A DNA stretch of 20,104 nucleotides from Acidiferrobacteraceae bacterium (GTDB taxonomy: Bacteria; Pseudomonadota; Gammaproteobacteria; Arenicellales; UBA868): NCBI GenBank assembly GCA_002721105.1, contig PBJL01000018.1, forward strand, positions 16,522-36,625, written 5' to 3'. The first letter of the stretch is position 1, and every line of letters begins with the position of its first letter. Of the stretch, positions 7,746-16,355 are shown in pieces. Under the pieces are notes generated by a model that saw nothing but the letters and a program-made list of their open reading frames with translations, had not been told where the DNA came from and ran no database searches. The translations under genes were made by a program, and so were the position numbers.

Positions 7746-8660
7746 GTGAAAATTGAAAAACATCACATTGATCACTACATAACTCATGGTTATGCCATTG
7801 TTGAAAATTTTTTGACAAAGGAGGAGCTTGAAGCTATCCGAACCGAATTAAAAGAACTTCTGCCCGGTTGGGTTGAATTCTGTGACGATCCTAGTCTACA
7901 AAAACCAAAGGGTTGGGATCGAGACTTTTACTTTAACGATAGCTCATCAACAAAATTTCCTTATCCTGGAAAGGCATTAAACTCCATAGTATTTCATCCA
8001 GAATTTCAGAAATTCGCTAAAATGATGGCCGGTGGCAATAAAGTTAAGTGCGATGAATCATCTTTGAGCGCCAAATGTAAGGGCAATCCACGAGATGAAA
8101 ATCAACCGATGCACTGTGACTTTGGGAATCACACACTTGCCTACCCTCCCAACGTTCCTGCTTACTGGCAAACAACATTTACTGTTTTTTATACTGACGT
8201 CGACCTTGATCATGCTCCAACCGCAATTTGTCCATGGGAACACTATCATGACGATTTTGTTCTAACACGAGTGTGTCCGGAAAATGAACGGCCCGAGCTC
8301 TATAACAATGAGATCAAAGCAACCGTGTCGGCTGGGTCTGTAGTAATGTATAGTCATCGCACATACCACCGTAGCACCAAATTCAATAAAGATGTGGGAA
8401 GACTCGGACATTGGATAAGCTACTCACCAATTGAGTGGAGTTGGCTTGGACATGATGGGTTTTCCAAATATGGTGGGAATCTCAGAGGAACTTCGGACAA
8501 CTTCCACTCATGGATGGAGTCAGCAACACCGGAACAGCGTAGCGCTATAGGTTTCCCATCACCCGATCACGCATATTGGACAAAAGAAACGATTGCCGGT
8601 GTTTCACTTCGTTATCCGGGCATGGATATGGCTCCATATGAACAAGATATATCAACCTAG
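7746..8660 (+). CDS. Phytanoyl-CoA dioxygenase (PhyH) family iron/2-oxoglutarate oxygenase
   Basis: This is a putative non-haem iron, 2-oxoglutarate-dependent hydroxylase of about 304 residues. The iron ligands would be H123 and D125 in PMHCDFGNH and H208 in TYHRSTKF, with R219 as a likely 2-oxoglutarate contact. The start is set at the GTG at 7746, because GGAG at 7733-7736 lies 9 bases before it and the family's N-terminal pattern (HHIDHYITHGYAIVENFL) begins immediately after. An ATG at 7731 lacks a good ribosome site. The gene is divergent from the FGE gene, with 76 bases between them, and overlaps the end of the convergent lactonase gene by 9 bases. PhyH relatives hydroxylate very diverse small molecules, so no substrate is assigned. 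A link to the sulfate-ester pathway is possible from position only. Confidence 0.85.
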   Translation: MKIEKHHIDHYITHGYAIVENFLTKEELEAIRTELKELLPGWVEFCDDPSLQKPKGWDRDFYFNDSSSTKFPYPGKALNSIVFHPEFQKFAKMMAGGNKVKCDESSLSAKCKGNPRDENQPMHCDFGNHTLAYPPNVPAYWQTTFTVFYTDVDLDHAPTAICPWEHYHDDFVLTRVCPENERPELYNNEIKATVSAGSVVMYSHRTYHRSTKFNKDVGRLGHWISYSPIEWSWLGHDGFSKYGGNLRGTSDNFHSWMESATPEQRSAIGFPSPDHAYWTKETIAGVSLRYPGMDMAPYEQDIST

Positions 8661-9578
8661 TTTAATACCCCTCGTTGCCAATGTTACCGAATATAAAGAA
8701 GTTGTCGCGCAAATAAAAAGCCTATTCAATTTTGGCCCGCCAAAAGTCAAATTAGCAACCCATTCGGGAATTCTAATTTTACCTAGAAAAGTCCCATCTG
8801 AATGATAGCAATGCACGCCATCTCGCGCGCTAGTCCATATACGACCTTCGTTATCAACTCTGAACCCGTCAAAAAAACAATCTGAGCAATCAATAAAAAC
8901 CTCACCACCGGTCAATGTTAAGTCCTCACCTACTGAAAAACGTCGGATATGAGGTGGACCACTACTATCATTTGATTCACCCGTATCAGATACATAAAGA
9001 AATTTTTCGTCTGGTGAAAACGATAAGCCATTAGGCTGTAAAAATTTAATATTAAATTGACGAATGTCGCCACTGTCTGGATTCACCCTATAAAGATAAC
9101 ATCCTTCTATCTCACTTTTTGCCGCATCACCTTCATAATCGCTCATAATTCCATACATAGGATCGGTAAACCAAACACTACCGTCTGAAGATGAAACAAT
9201 GTCATTGGGTGAATTAAACCTCTTTCCTTCAAACTTATCCGCTATGATGTTTAAGCTACCATCATATTCTGTTCTCACCACACGACGCGTTTGATGTTCG
9301 CAAGTCAATAACCGACCTTGTTGATCTACAGTATTCCCATTGGCATTACGAGATGGCTGCCTAAACACAGAAACCGAACTATCAGTTTCATCATAACGTA
9401 ACATTCTATTGTTGGGGATATCAGACCAAACTAAATAACGACCAGCTGCAAACCAAGCTGGGCCCTCACACCAACGTGCACCGGTCCACAACCGTTCGAT
9501 TCGCGCATGGACCACGATACAATTCTTAAAACGATCATCTACAATATCGTATCCAGTGCCTTCAATTTCTCCAAACAT
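8652..9578 (-). CDS. SMP-30/gluconolactonase (LRE) family protein
   Basis: This is a six-bladed beta-propeller of about 308 residues in the SMP-30/gluconolaconase/LRE family, whose members hydrolyse sugar lactones or related esters with a divalent metal. Family metal-site residues are visible: E38 in RWCEGPAWF, N125 in NSPNDIV, N183 in QPNGLSFSP and D198 in YVSDTG. The ATG at 9578 is chosen over a TTG at 9581 because AAGGAG (9586-9591) stands 7 bases before the ATG. There is no signal peptide, so it is probably cytoplasmic. Its last 9 bases overlap the end of the convergent PhyH gene. The PEBP gene lies about 110 bases upstream on the same strand and may be co-transcribed. The substrate is not predictable. 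Confidence 0.9.
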   Translation of the reverse strand: MFGEIEGTGYDIVDDRFKNCIVVHARIERLWTGARWCEGPAWFAAGRYLVWSDIPNNRMLRYDETDSSVSVFRQPSRNANGNTVDQQGRLLTCEHQTRRVVRTEYDGSLNIIADKFEGKRFNSPNDIVSSSDGSVWFTDPMYGIMSDYEGDAAKSEIEGCYLYRVNPDSGDIRQFNIKFLQPNGLSFSPDEKFLYVSDTGESNDSSGPPHIRRFSVGEDLTLTGGEVFIDCSDCFFDGFRVDNEGRIWTSARDGVHCYHSDGTFLGKIRIPEWVANLTFGGPKLNRLFICATTSLYSVTLATRGIKLG

Positions 9579-9691
9579 CAAATTACTCCTTCAATTTTTA
9601 GGATTTGCTTGCAATCTACTTCAATCATATTGAAAAATCTGTGTTGCACAAAATTCATTTGTATTTCTTCCATGAATTATTAGCCTTGGCA

Positions 9692-10228
9692 CTATACCTC
9701 TTCATAAATCGCAGTAATCAAACCACGACCGAGTGTGTTACCAAACATATTGAATCCACAAACGGCTGCAGATCCATTTTTGTCAATTGGCATGGTTTCT
9801 ATGCTGAGCGCATGGACAGCAAATATGTACCTATGAGGCCCATGTTTGGATGGTGGCGCAGCACCCACATAACCGAATATACCTGCATCATTCTTTAAGT
9901 GTTTAGCACCTTCCGGCAACATGCCATGGAGCGGAGTTCCCACTCCCGCCGGAAGCTCTCTAATTGTTGGTGGTATATCATAGACTATCCAATGCCAAAA
10001 CCCACTCCCAGTAGGCGCATCTGGATCGAAACAAGTTACAACAAAACTTTTTGTTTCCGAGGGCGGGTCAGACCAAGCAAGATGTGGTGAAATATCGTCT
10101 CCACCGGCACCCATAATACCAGACACTTGAGCGATAGGCATGCTCTCACTATCATTTATATCGTTACTATTGAGTTGGAAAGTGGCGACAGAAGGTAAAA
10201 AACTATAAGGGTTAGAAGATTTTTTCAT
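9692..10228 (-). CDS. PEBP family protein, YbhB/YbcL-like
   Basis: This 178-residue protein belongs to the phosphatidylethanolamine-binding family (bacterial YbhB/YbcL, also called Raf kinase inhibitor-like). Diagnostic stretches are CFDPDAPTGSGFWHWIVYDI near residues 66-85 and GPHRYIFAVHAL in the second half; both line the anion-binding pocket of the fold. No signal peptide is seen, which is like YbhB rather than the periplasmic YbcL. Biochemical roles of bacterial members are poorly defined, so none is given here. It precedes the SMP-30-type gene by about 110 bases on the same strand. A GAG about 7 bases before the ATG is a weak ribosome site. Confidence 0.92.
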   Translation of the reverse strand: MKKSSNPYSFLPSVATFQLNSNDINDSESMPIAQVSGIMGAGGDDISPHLAWSDPPSETKSFVVTCFDPDAPTGSGFWHWIVYDIPPTIRELPAGVGTPLHGMLPEGAKHLKNDAGIFGYVGAAPPSKHGPHRYIFAVHALSIETMPIDKNGSAAVCGFNMFGNTLGRGLITAIYEEV

Positions 10229-10558
10229 AATTTTCTCATAATGCTATGTAAATTAATTTTCGTCATTTATCCACACATTCTAGACGTAAATTACCTTATG
10301 GAGAAAAAACATTGTAACTTCGAGAAGCTACCTAATTTGTTACACTGAATTCCAACGATCCTTGTTTAAGAAGTTGAGCCCACCTGGCCCACGATCATTA
10401 AACTGCTCTAGTAAAACTAAAAAATGATGCTTGGAATCGATCCCACTATTTTAGGCTTGGATTACCATAAGTGGAAAAAAGGGGCTAACAAAAATCATAC
10501 CGCACTAATTATTTTTACCAATTTGAAGTCGTAGCCACGAATTGACCTTAATGATGGC
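10229..10558. other. 330-base gap without an intact gene
   Basis: This AT-rich gap lies between the end of the UDP-glucose dehydrogenase gene and the start of the PEBP gene, both on the minus strand. It should carry the PEBP promoter, but no convincing -35/-10 pair stands out. No clear terminator hairpin for the dehydrogenase gene was found. A short minus-strand open stretch of 36 codons without a start (10343-10450) has a protein-like composition (EQFNDRGPGGLNFLNKDRW) and ends in a stop. I could not match it to a family. It may be a gene relic or chance. Confidence 0.5.
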
Positions 10559-11878
10559 TCATCTTCCGATACCAAAATAGACAAAGCCTAAATCCCTAAC
10601 TGCAGGAGGATCAAAAACATTACGGCCATCAAAAATCACCTTTTCTCGCATACGCTCTGCTACGCTAGCAAAATCAGGTCTCCTGAATATATTCCATTCT
10701 GTTAAAACCAGCAATGCATCAGCGCCTAATAAAATTTCATACTGTGTATCTCCAAAATTAATCTGATCTGAAAAGTCACAATAATCCTTGAAATTATCCA
10801 TCCCCAAAGGATCGAAAACAGATATTTGTGCATTTTTCTTTAACAATGCAGGAATAATTGTAAGACTTGGCGCTTCCCTCAAGTCATCGGTTTCAGGCTT
10901 AAAGGTTAGGCCCCATATCGCCAATGATTTCCCTGATAGATCCTCCCCAAAGTACTTGGTAATTTTTTCTACAAGCACTAACTTCTGTTTCTCGTTAACC
11001 GTATGCACAGCATCAAGAATCTTGAAATCGTATCCTTTTTCAAAAGCTATACTTTGCAAGGCTTGAGTATCTTTCGGAAAGCAAGAGCCGCCATACCCAC
11101 AGCCAGGATAAAGAAAATCATAACCAATACGGGGATCGGATCCAATGCCTTTTCGCACTAACTCAATATCAGCTCCCACCTTCTCCGCAATATTGGCCAT
11201 TTCATTCATAAAGGATATTCTAGTAGCCAACATAGAATTGGCACCTTGCTTGGTCAATTCAGCTGAACGAATATCCATTCCAATTATACGTTCATGATTT
11301 CGATTAAATGGCGCATAGAGCTCTCGCAATATTTTGGCACTTTGATCTGTATCCGTTCCAATTACAATACGATCTGGCTTTTGAAAATCCTCTACGGCTG
11401 AACCTTCTTTTAAAAATTCTGGATTAGATGCTAAGGAGAAATCTAGTGAAACTGAACGCGCCTCAACTTGCCCACTTATAATTTCTCTAATTTTGGAAGA
11501 GGTACCAACCGGCACGGTTGATTTTACAACTATCACCTTATAGGTAGTAATCTCGCTTCCAATAGTTTTTGCCACATCAAACATATTATCGAGATTAGAT
11601 GAGCCATCCTGCTTTGGTGGCGTATCAACCGCTATAAAAATTACTTCACCAAATTTTACACCGGCAGCTACATCACTTGAAAACATAAGTGTATTTGTTC
11701 TGAGCCCAGCCGTAACTAAATCCGATAGTCCTTTCTCATAAAATGGCACTTTCCCTAACAATAAACTATCGATTTTCTCTTGGTTGCGATCCACACATAA
11801 AACTGAATGACCAACCTCAGAAAAGCAGGCAGCTGAAACGAGTCCGACGTATCCTGCGCCAATAAATGTAATTTTCAT
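10559..11878 (-). CDS. ugd: UDP-glucose 6-dehydrogenase
   Basis: This enzyme oxidises UDP-glucose to UDP-glucuronate with two NAD+, supplying precursors for surface polysaccharides and lipid A or glycolipid modification. The 439-residue length fits the bacterial enzyme. The N-terminal Rossmann motif GAGYVGL starts at residue 7. The segment SNPEFLKEGSA (about 151-161) is typical of the family. The catalytic cysteine is C266 in GYGGSCFPKD. The UDP-binding C-terminal domain follows (WGLTFKPETDDLREAPS). The related UDP-N-acetylmannosamine dehydrogenases share the fold, but these motifs favour UDP-glucose. It stands alone, with no glycosyltransferase or polysaccharide genes beside it in the window. 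The ATG lacks an obvious Shine-Dalgarno sequence. Confidence 0.93.
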   Translation of the reverse strand: MKITFIGAGYVGLVSAACFSEVGHSVLCVDRNQEKIDSLLLGKVPFYEKGLSDLVTAGLRTNTLMFSSDVAAGVKFGEVIFIAVDTPPKQDGSSNLDNMFDVAKTIGSEITTYKVIVVKSTVPVGTSSKIREIISGQVEARSVSLDFSLASNPEFLKEGSAVEDFQKPDRIVIGTDTDQSAKILRELYAPFNRNHERIIGMDIRSAELTKQGANSMLATRISFMNEMANIAEKVGADIELVRKGIGSDPRIGYDFLYPGCGYGGSCFPKDTQALQSIAFEKGYDFKILDAVHTVNEKQKLVLVEKITKYFGEDLSGKSLAIWGLTFKPETDDLREAPSLTIIPALLKKNAQISVFDPLGMDNFKDYCDFSDQINFGDTQYEILLGADALLVLTEWNIFRRPDFASVAERMREKVIFDGRNVFDPPAVRDLGFVYFGIGR

Positions 11879-12175
11879 TGAAGTTCAACTATGAAGTAAT
11901 GTTAATAAAGGAACTATAATAAAAAATAATTTGAGCGCAACATTAAGACACTGTAATAATGATAATCACCGCCTTTGGAATGCAAAAATTGACCGTCAGC
12001 CTAAACGAGCCAATATGCTAATAATGGTAGCAATTTTTTTAGCAAAACCGTTAAATTCTTACACACCTAATTATACAAATTTTTACCGTCAAACCGAAAG
12101 CGTCAAGATTAAAATTAGGCAGACAAAACCCTTTGATTTTACGGGAAATTCTCGAATGAGGGACTGAACACATTA
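11879..12175. other. Divergent promoter region between ugd and an EamA transporter gene
   Basis: This 297-base AT-rich stretch separates two divergent genes and should hold both promoters. Short open frames run across it on both strands, but they have unbiased composition, no ribosome site and no recognisable product, so they are not called. GAGG about 14 bases before the EamA start is a weak, distant ribosome site. Confidence 0.5.
11913..11940 (-). promoter_or_regulatory. Possible sigma-70-type promoter of ugd
   Basis: On the minus strand TTGCGC is followed after 16 bases by TATAGT, about 35 bases before the ATG of the UDP-glucose dehydrogenase gene. The spacing is close to consensus, but the region is AT-rich, so a chance match is quite possible. 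Confidence 0.3.
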
Positions 12176-13132
12176 ATGCTGATAACAAATGTAAGCACAA
12201 AAGATAAAACTCTTTCCAATTTAGCATTTTTTGTCGGAGTGGCAATCTGGGCAACAATGTTTCCTAGCACAGAATACCTGTTAAGTGCGTGGGATCCGGT
12301 GACTATAGCATTTGTTCGACTAGGTATCGGTGGGTTAATCTTGGTATGCATTTTTGCGGCATTCGAAGGCTTACGGATTAATACTAGTAAACTTCCCTGG
12401 CGGAAAGTATTTACCCTAGGAATCCTTGGTGTTTCTGGATCGACTGTGCTAGTCACATTGGGTATCAAGTTTTCAACCTCGCTCACCTCTGCACTTGTTG
12501 CTACAACAGGTCCTATTTTAGCAACTTTGCTATTAAGATTAGTTTACTCCGAACCATTGCGGAAAGGTATTTTTGTTGGCATAACATTGGCTGTAATGGG
12601 AGGAATTTTCGCTGTGATGGGTGGAAACCGTCAAATGAATTACACTCAAGGCGGTGAGATTCTTATTGTATTTGGCATTCTGATTTGGCACTGGTACTCC
12701 CACAATTGTCAACGTTGGTTAGCAGATATTTCTCAAGTGGGAATCTCAGCTCTCACGGTAACTGCTGGCGCATTAGGGCTAGGAATATATATCGTAGCTG
12801 GCGCCTTATTTAAATTTCATACCATCCAAATTGGAACCACACAAACTGAATGGTTAATTGTAGGATGGTTATCAATTGGTCCAGCTTGCCTTTCAATTTT
12901 TCTCTGGCATTTTGGTGTCAGCCGAATCGGTGTCACAGTTGGGTCAATGTACCAAAATTTGGTTCCCATTGTGGTGGGTGCTATCGGTATAACACTTGGA
13001 AAATACCCTAATAAATTACACCTGCTAGGCGGTATTCTAATTATTTCTGGGGTACTTTATAGTCAGGTTAGAGATGCTTATAACAATGAATGGTTTACAA
13101 ATATAGTAGCAAAATACATTAAGGATCGATGA
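12176..13132 (+). CDS. EamA/DMT superfamily membrane transporter
   Basis: This 318-residue integral membrane protein has about ten hydrophobic segments arranged as two EamA repeats. The first opens with FFVGVAIWATMFPSTEYLL near residue 20; the second closes with a segment near 270-300 (GGILIISGVLYSQV). EamA proteins of the drug/metabolite transporter superfamily mostly export amino acids or other metabolites, and neither substrate nor direction can be fixed here. It reads away from ugd and converges on typA, with 135 bases between the two stop codons. No clear rho-independent terminator was seen in that interval. The second EamA protein in the window belongs to the same family but is clearly different in sequence, so this is not a recent duplication. 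Confidence 0.88.
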   Translation: MLITNVSTKDKTLSNLAFFVGVAIWATMFPSTEYLLSAWDPVTIAFVRLGIGGLILVCIFAAFEGLRINTSKLPWRKVFTLGILGVSGSTVLVTLGIKFSTSLTSALVATTGPILATLLLRLVYSEPLRKGIFVGITLAVMGGIFAVMGGNRQMNYTQGGEILIVFGILIWHWYSHNCQRWLADISQVGISALTVTAGALGLGIYIVAGALFKFHTIQIGTTQTEWLIVGWLSIGPACLSIFLWHFGVSRIGVTVGSMYQNLVPIVVGAIGITLGKYPNKLHLLGGILIISGVLYSQVRDAYNNEWFTNIVAKYIKDR

Positions 13133-13267
13133 ACAAGATGTGATTTAAAATAAAAACCTATGTACCTCTAGCGTTTCTCATTACTTGGGTGCTCTGGCGG
13201 ATCATCTTCTGAATCTGGATCAAGTCTGATAATCGTTAGAAAATAAGTAAGCTATTGAAGCGCAATA

Positions 13268-15085
13268 TTATGCTGCCCGTTTTCTCTCGTGTTCATGTAA
13301 TAGTTTTTTTCGTATACGAATAGAATGGGGCGTGACTTCCACTAATTCATCGTCGTTAATGAAATCAATAGCGTACTCCAATGTGGTTTCTATTGGACTT
13401 GATAAAATGATATGTTCGTCATTACCAGAAGCGCGTATGTTGGTCAATTGTTTCGCTTTCATAGGGTTTACTGTAAGGTCATTACTTCTAGAGTGTATTC
13501 CAATAAGCATACCCTCATAAACTTCCGTTCCAGAACCAATAAAAAGGCGTCCACGTTCCTGTAAATTGAAAAGTGCATAAGCAAGCGAACGACCCCTAGC
13601 CATTGATACCAATACACCACTATTTCTAGCACCTAAAGACTGATTAATCTGATTTCCATAGTGCTTAAATGCATGGTACATAAGTCCACTACCTGAACTA
13701 ATAGTCAAAAACTCAGATCGAAACCCTATCAAACCACGACTGGGTATAATATATTCCAAGCGAACTCGTCCCTGCCCATCAGGGATAATATCTACTATCT
13801 CCGCGCGACGTTCTCCAAGTCGCTCCATAATCTTTCCTTGATAATGATCTTCCACATCTATTGTTAGCGACTCGAATGGCTCTTGATTTTCGCCCGCCAC
13901 TTTTTTATAAATAACCTGAGGCCGAGAAATAGCTAATTCAAAACCTTCCCTACGCATGTTCTCGATTAAGATGGAAAGATGTAATTCACCCCGCCCAGAA
14001 ACTCGGAACTTATTAGCATCCGATGTCGCTTCTACACGTAAGGCTACATTATGAATGAGCTCTTTTTCTAACCGGTCCCGCAGATTTCGACTCGTTACGA
14101 AACTCCCTTCCCGACCTGCAAATGGGGAATCGTTAACCTGAAAAATCATGCTGAGCGTAGGTTGGTCAACACTTAATTGAGGCAGTGCTTCGACTAAGTC
14201 GGGACTACAGATTGTATCCGAAATGCGCAACTCATCTATACCGGTGACAGCAATGATATTACCTGCAGCTGCAATACTGGACTTAACCCTATCGAGGCCT
14301 TCAAAATGAAAAATCTCTGATAAACGGGCATTTTTTGATTTAGAATCATATCCAACAACTGTGACCGGCGTATTTGGCACTATGACTCCTCGCTTTATTC
14401 GTCCGATTCCTATAACTCCCACATAAGTGGAAAAATCCAACGCACTGATTTGCATTTGGAAAGGTCCCGTAAGATCGACTTCTGGTGGAGGTACATGGGA
14501 CACAATTTTCTCAAAGAGAATCTCCATGCCATGGCTAGAATTATTAACACTATCCAAACTAGCCCACCCCTGCAAAGCAGATGTATAAACTACAATAAAA
14601 TCGAGTTGCTCATCAGTGGCTCCCAACTTATCAAATAACTCAAACGTCTGCTCAACCACCCAATCTGGCCGAGCTGCAGGGCGATCTATTTTATTAACCA
14701 CTACGATCGGTTTGAATCCGTGCTCTAAGGCTTTTTTTGTTACAAAGCGGGTCTGCGGCATAGGGCCTTCCACTGCATCAACTAGCAAGAGCACAGAATC
14801 TACCATCGAAAGAATGCGCTCAACCTCGCCGCCAAAATCCGCATGCCCCGGTGTATCGATGATATTTATTTTCCAGTCCCTCCACTGGATTGCGGTATTC
14901 TTAGATAAGATAGTGATACCTCTCTCACGCTCCAGCTCGTTGGAGTCCATAATACGATCTACTGTCTTACTAGACTTCTTTATCGTGCCCGACTGGCTAA
15001 GCATCTGATCAACCAAAGTGGTCTTACCATGATCGACATGAGCAATTATTGCTATATTCCTAAGATGCTCTTTGGTAGATTCCAT
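13268..15085 (-). CDS. typA: Ribosome-associated translational GTPase TypA/BipA
   Basis: This 605-residue translational GTPase, close to the usual BipA length, acts on the 70S ribosome in ribosome assembly and stress or low-temperature growth. The GTPase motifs are complete: AHVDHGKT (residues 15-22), the switch I region RERGITI (about 53-59), DTPGH (77-81) and NKID (131-134). The BipA-specific C-terminal half is recognisable from SRGLIGFRSEFLTI and GSGLMYHAFKHYG to the closing VEVTPHSIRIRKK. It differs from EF-G and LepA in lacking their extra domains. The ribosome site before the ATG is weak. It lies 118 bases downstream of argC on the same strand; no functional link is implied. Confidence 0.97.
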   Translation of the reverse strand: MESTKEHLRNIAIIAHVDHGKTTLVDQMLSQSGTIKKSSKTVDRIMDSNELERERGITILSKNTAIQWRDWKINIIDTPGHADFGGEVERILSMVDSVLLLVDAVEGPMPQTRFVTKKALEHGFKPIVVVNKIDRPAARPDWVVEQTFELFDKLGATDEQLDFIVVYTSALQGWASLDSVNNSSHGMEILFEKIVSHVPPPEVDLTGPFQMQISALDFSTYVGVIGIGRIKRGVIVPNTPVTVVGYDSKSKNARLSEIFHFEGLDRVKSSIAAAGNIIAVTGIDELRISDTICSPDLVEALPQLSVDQPTLSMIFQVNDSPFAGREGSFVTSRNLRDRLEKELIHNVALRVEATSDANKFRVSGRGELHLSILIENMRREGFELAISRPQVIYKKVAGENQEPFESLTIDVEDHYQGKIMERLGERRAEIVDIIPDGQGRVRLEYIIPSRGLIGFRSEFLTISSGSGLMYHAFKHYGNQINQSLGARNSGVLVSMARGRSLAYALFNLQERGRLFIGSGTEVYEGMLIGIHSRSNDLTVNPMKAKQLTNIRASGNDEHIILSSPIETTLEYAIDFINDDELVEVTPHSIRIRKKLLHEHERKRAA

Positions 15086-15203
15086 AATTAAACCATATTG
15101 GTAAATTGGATGAGAACTATTCTAGACAAAAGTTAAATCTGAAAAGATGCCAAATATATCGCTAATTAAACAAAGATCGCTGTTCTAAGTGTTTTTAGCT
15201 CCA

Positions 15204-16169
15204 TCAATTCCAACCCTTAAGCCCGATAGTCTCTGTTACTCCTAACATGATATTGATCGACTGAAGTGCTGCTCCCGCTGCCCCCTTTCCGAGATTATCA
15301 AGTATCCCAACTAGTAAAATATGACCATCAGGATTAGGAAAAACATGTAGTCGCATCTGATTGGTATTGTTTAATATCCTCGGATCTAAGCTCCACTCAT
15401 CAAACTCATCACCACTTTCGAATGTCAAAACTTCCACAAAAGGTTCGTTCTCATAACGTTCTAAGAGTGCTTCAGAAACATGCGCTACAGTCATGCCTTT
15501 AGTAATAAGTGCTTGATGAATGGGAACCTGAACCCGCATGCCGCAATAAAAAGGACCAACAGAAGGTACAAATTGAGGTGGTTGATTTAGACCAGTATAT
15601 CGTTGCATTTCCGCAATGTGCTTGTGAATTCGGCTCAAGGCATAAGGCGCCTCAAACCCATGGTTAATTAAGTTGGTCTCGGGAGATTCCCATCTTTTAA
15701 TTAGTGATTTCCCACCTCCACTATAGCCAGATAAAGCATGAATCGATATTGCGGTTTCCGGGGACAAAATTTGCGCATCGATAAGTGGGCGCAGAAGAAG
15801 AATTACGGCTGAGGGATAACAGCCAGGCACGCTAACGCGATTCGCACCACGGATTAATTGACGCTGATCCAGAGCTAACTCGGGTAATCCATAAACCCAA
15901 TCATCTGCTATCCTATGAATAGAACTTGAGTCAAGTACTCGTTTACCATGGCTTATTGCCCATCTAGCAGACTCCCGAGCAGCCTCATCAGGCAAGCAAA
16001 GTAGTGTTATATCAGATTCACTAATTGCATCTCGCCGTGCGGCCTCAAGCTTATAATCTTCACCAACGATTGTTATTACTTCTATATCATCTCTTGAAAC
16101 CAACCACTCACGGATTCGTAGCCCCGTAGTGCCTCCGTAACCATCAATAAATATTTTTGGCCTACTCAT
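15204..16169 (-). CDS. argC: N-acetyl-gamma-glutamyl-phosphate reductase, type 2
   Basis: This enzyme catalyses the NADPH-dependent reduction of N-acetylglutamyl phosphate to the semialdehyde, the third step of arginine biosynthesis. The N-terminal pattern KIFIDGYGGTTGLRI and the length of about 321 residues mark the shorter type 2 ArgC, frequent in Alphaproteobacteria, rather than the type 1 form. The catalytic cysteine is C117 in SVPGCYPSA. The next conserved block is ALSGYSGGGKSLI. The ATG at 16169 is preferred because the family pattern starts directly after it; a GTG at 16187 would add six residues. Neither has a strong ribosome site. No other arginine gene is adjacent. Upstream lie a hairpin and a perfect palindrome (16238-16297). 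Confidence 0.94.
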   Translation of the reverse strand: MSRPKIFIDGYGGTTGLRIREWLVSRDDIEVITIVGEDYKLEAARRDAISESDITLLCLPDEAARESARWAISHGKRVLDSSSIHRIADDWVYGLPELALDQRQLIRGANRVSVPGCYPSAVILLLRPLIDAQILSPETAISIHALSGYSGGGKSLIKRWESPETNLINHGFEAPYALSRIHKHIAEMQRYTGLNQPPQFVPSVGPFYCGMRVQVPIHQALITKGMTVAHVSEALLERYENEPFVEVLTFESGDEFDEWSLDPRILNNTNQMRLHVFPNPDGHILLVGILDNLGKGAAGAALQSINIMLGVTETIGLKGWN

Positions 16170-16237
16170 AATCACAAATTCTACCACTGTAATTTAGTTT
16201 TTTATCCAATTCAATTAGACAACATAGCGCCAACATC

Positions 16238-16254
16238 CTAAGTGACACACTTAG
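16238..16254. terminator. Short hairpin between the DUF1330 gene and argC
   Basis: CTAAGTG and CACTTAG form a perfect 7-base-pair stem with a 3-base loop, 101 bases or more after the DUF1330 stop codon on the minus strand. No T-tract follows, so it is a weak terminator candidate or an mRNA leader element of argC. Confidence 0.3.
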
Positions 16255-16283
16255 CTCATGCCCAAGGAAAGTGAGAACAGATT

Positions 16284-16297
16284 AATTCGCGCGAATT
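16284..16297. promoter_or_regulatory. Perfect 14-base palindrome, candidate operator
   Basis: AATTCGCGCGAATT is a perfect palindrome with a GC-only core in an AT-rich intergenic region. It is about 115 bases before the argC start and 60 bases after the DUF1330 stop. It could be a protein-binding operator for argC. It has no loop, so it is less likely to be a terminator hairpin. No regulator is identified. Confidence 0.35.
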
Positions 16298-16355
16298 CAC
16301 ACTATCGTCACAGGAAATTTTAATATCTGAAAACTAGTTTGATAAGAAATGAGTA

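Noticed and set aside
9634..9648. TTCAAT/ATTGAA inverted repeat between the PEBP and SMP-30-type genes
   Set aside because: The stem is short and AT-rich, with no clear terminator tract or operator context.
11931..12167. 78-codon plus-strand frame in the ugd/EamA divergent region
   Set aside because: Its composition is that of AT-rich intergenic DNA, with no good ribosome site and no family resemblance, and it would occupy the expected promoter region.
13133..13267. Short minus-strand protein-like stretch (IIRLDPDSEDDPPEHPSNEK) between the EamA gene and typA
   Set aside because: The frame between its two stops is only 27 codons, has no start codon and cannot be tied to a family. It is probably chance, although a relic is not excluded.
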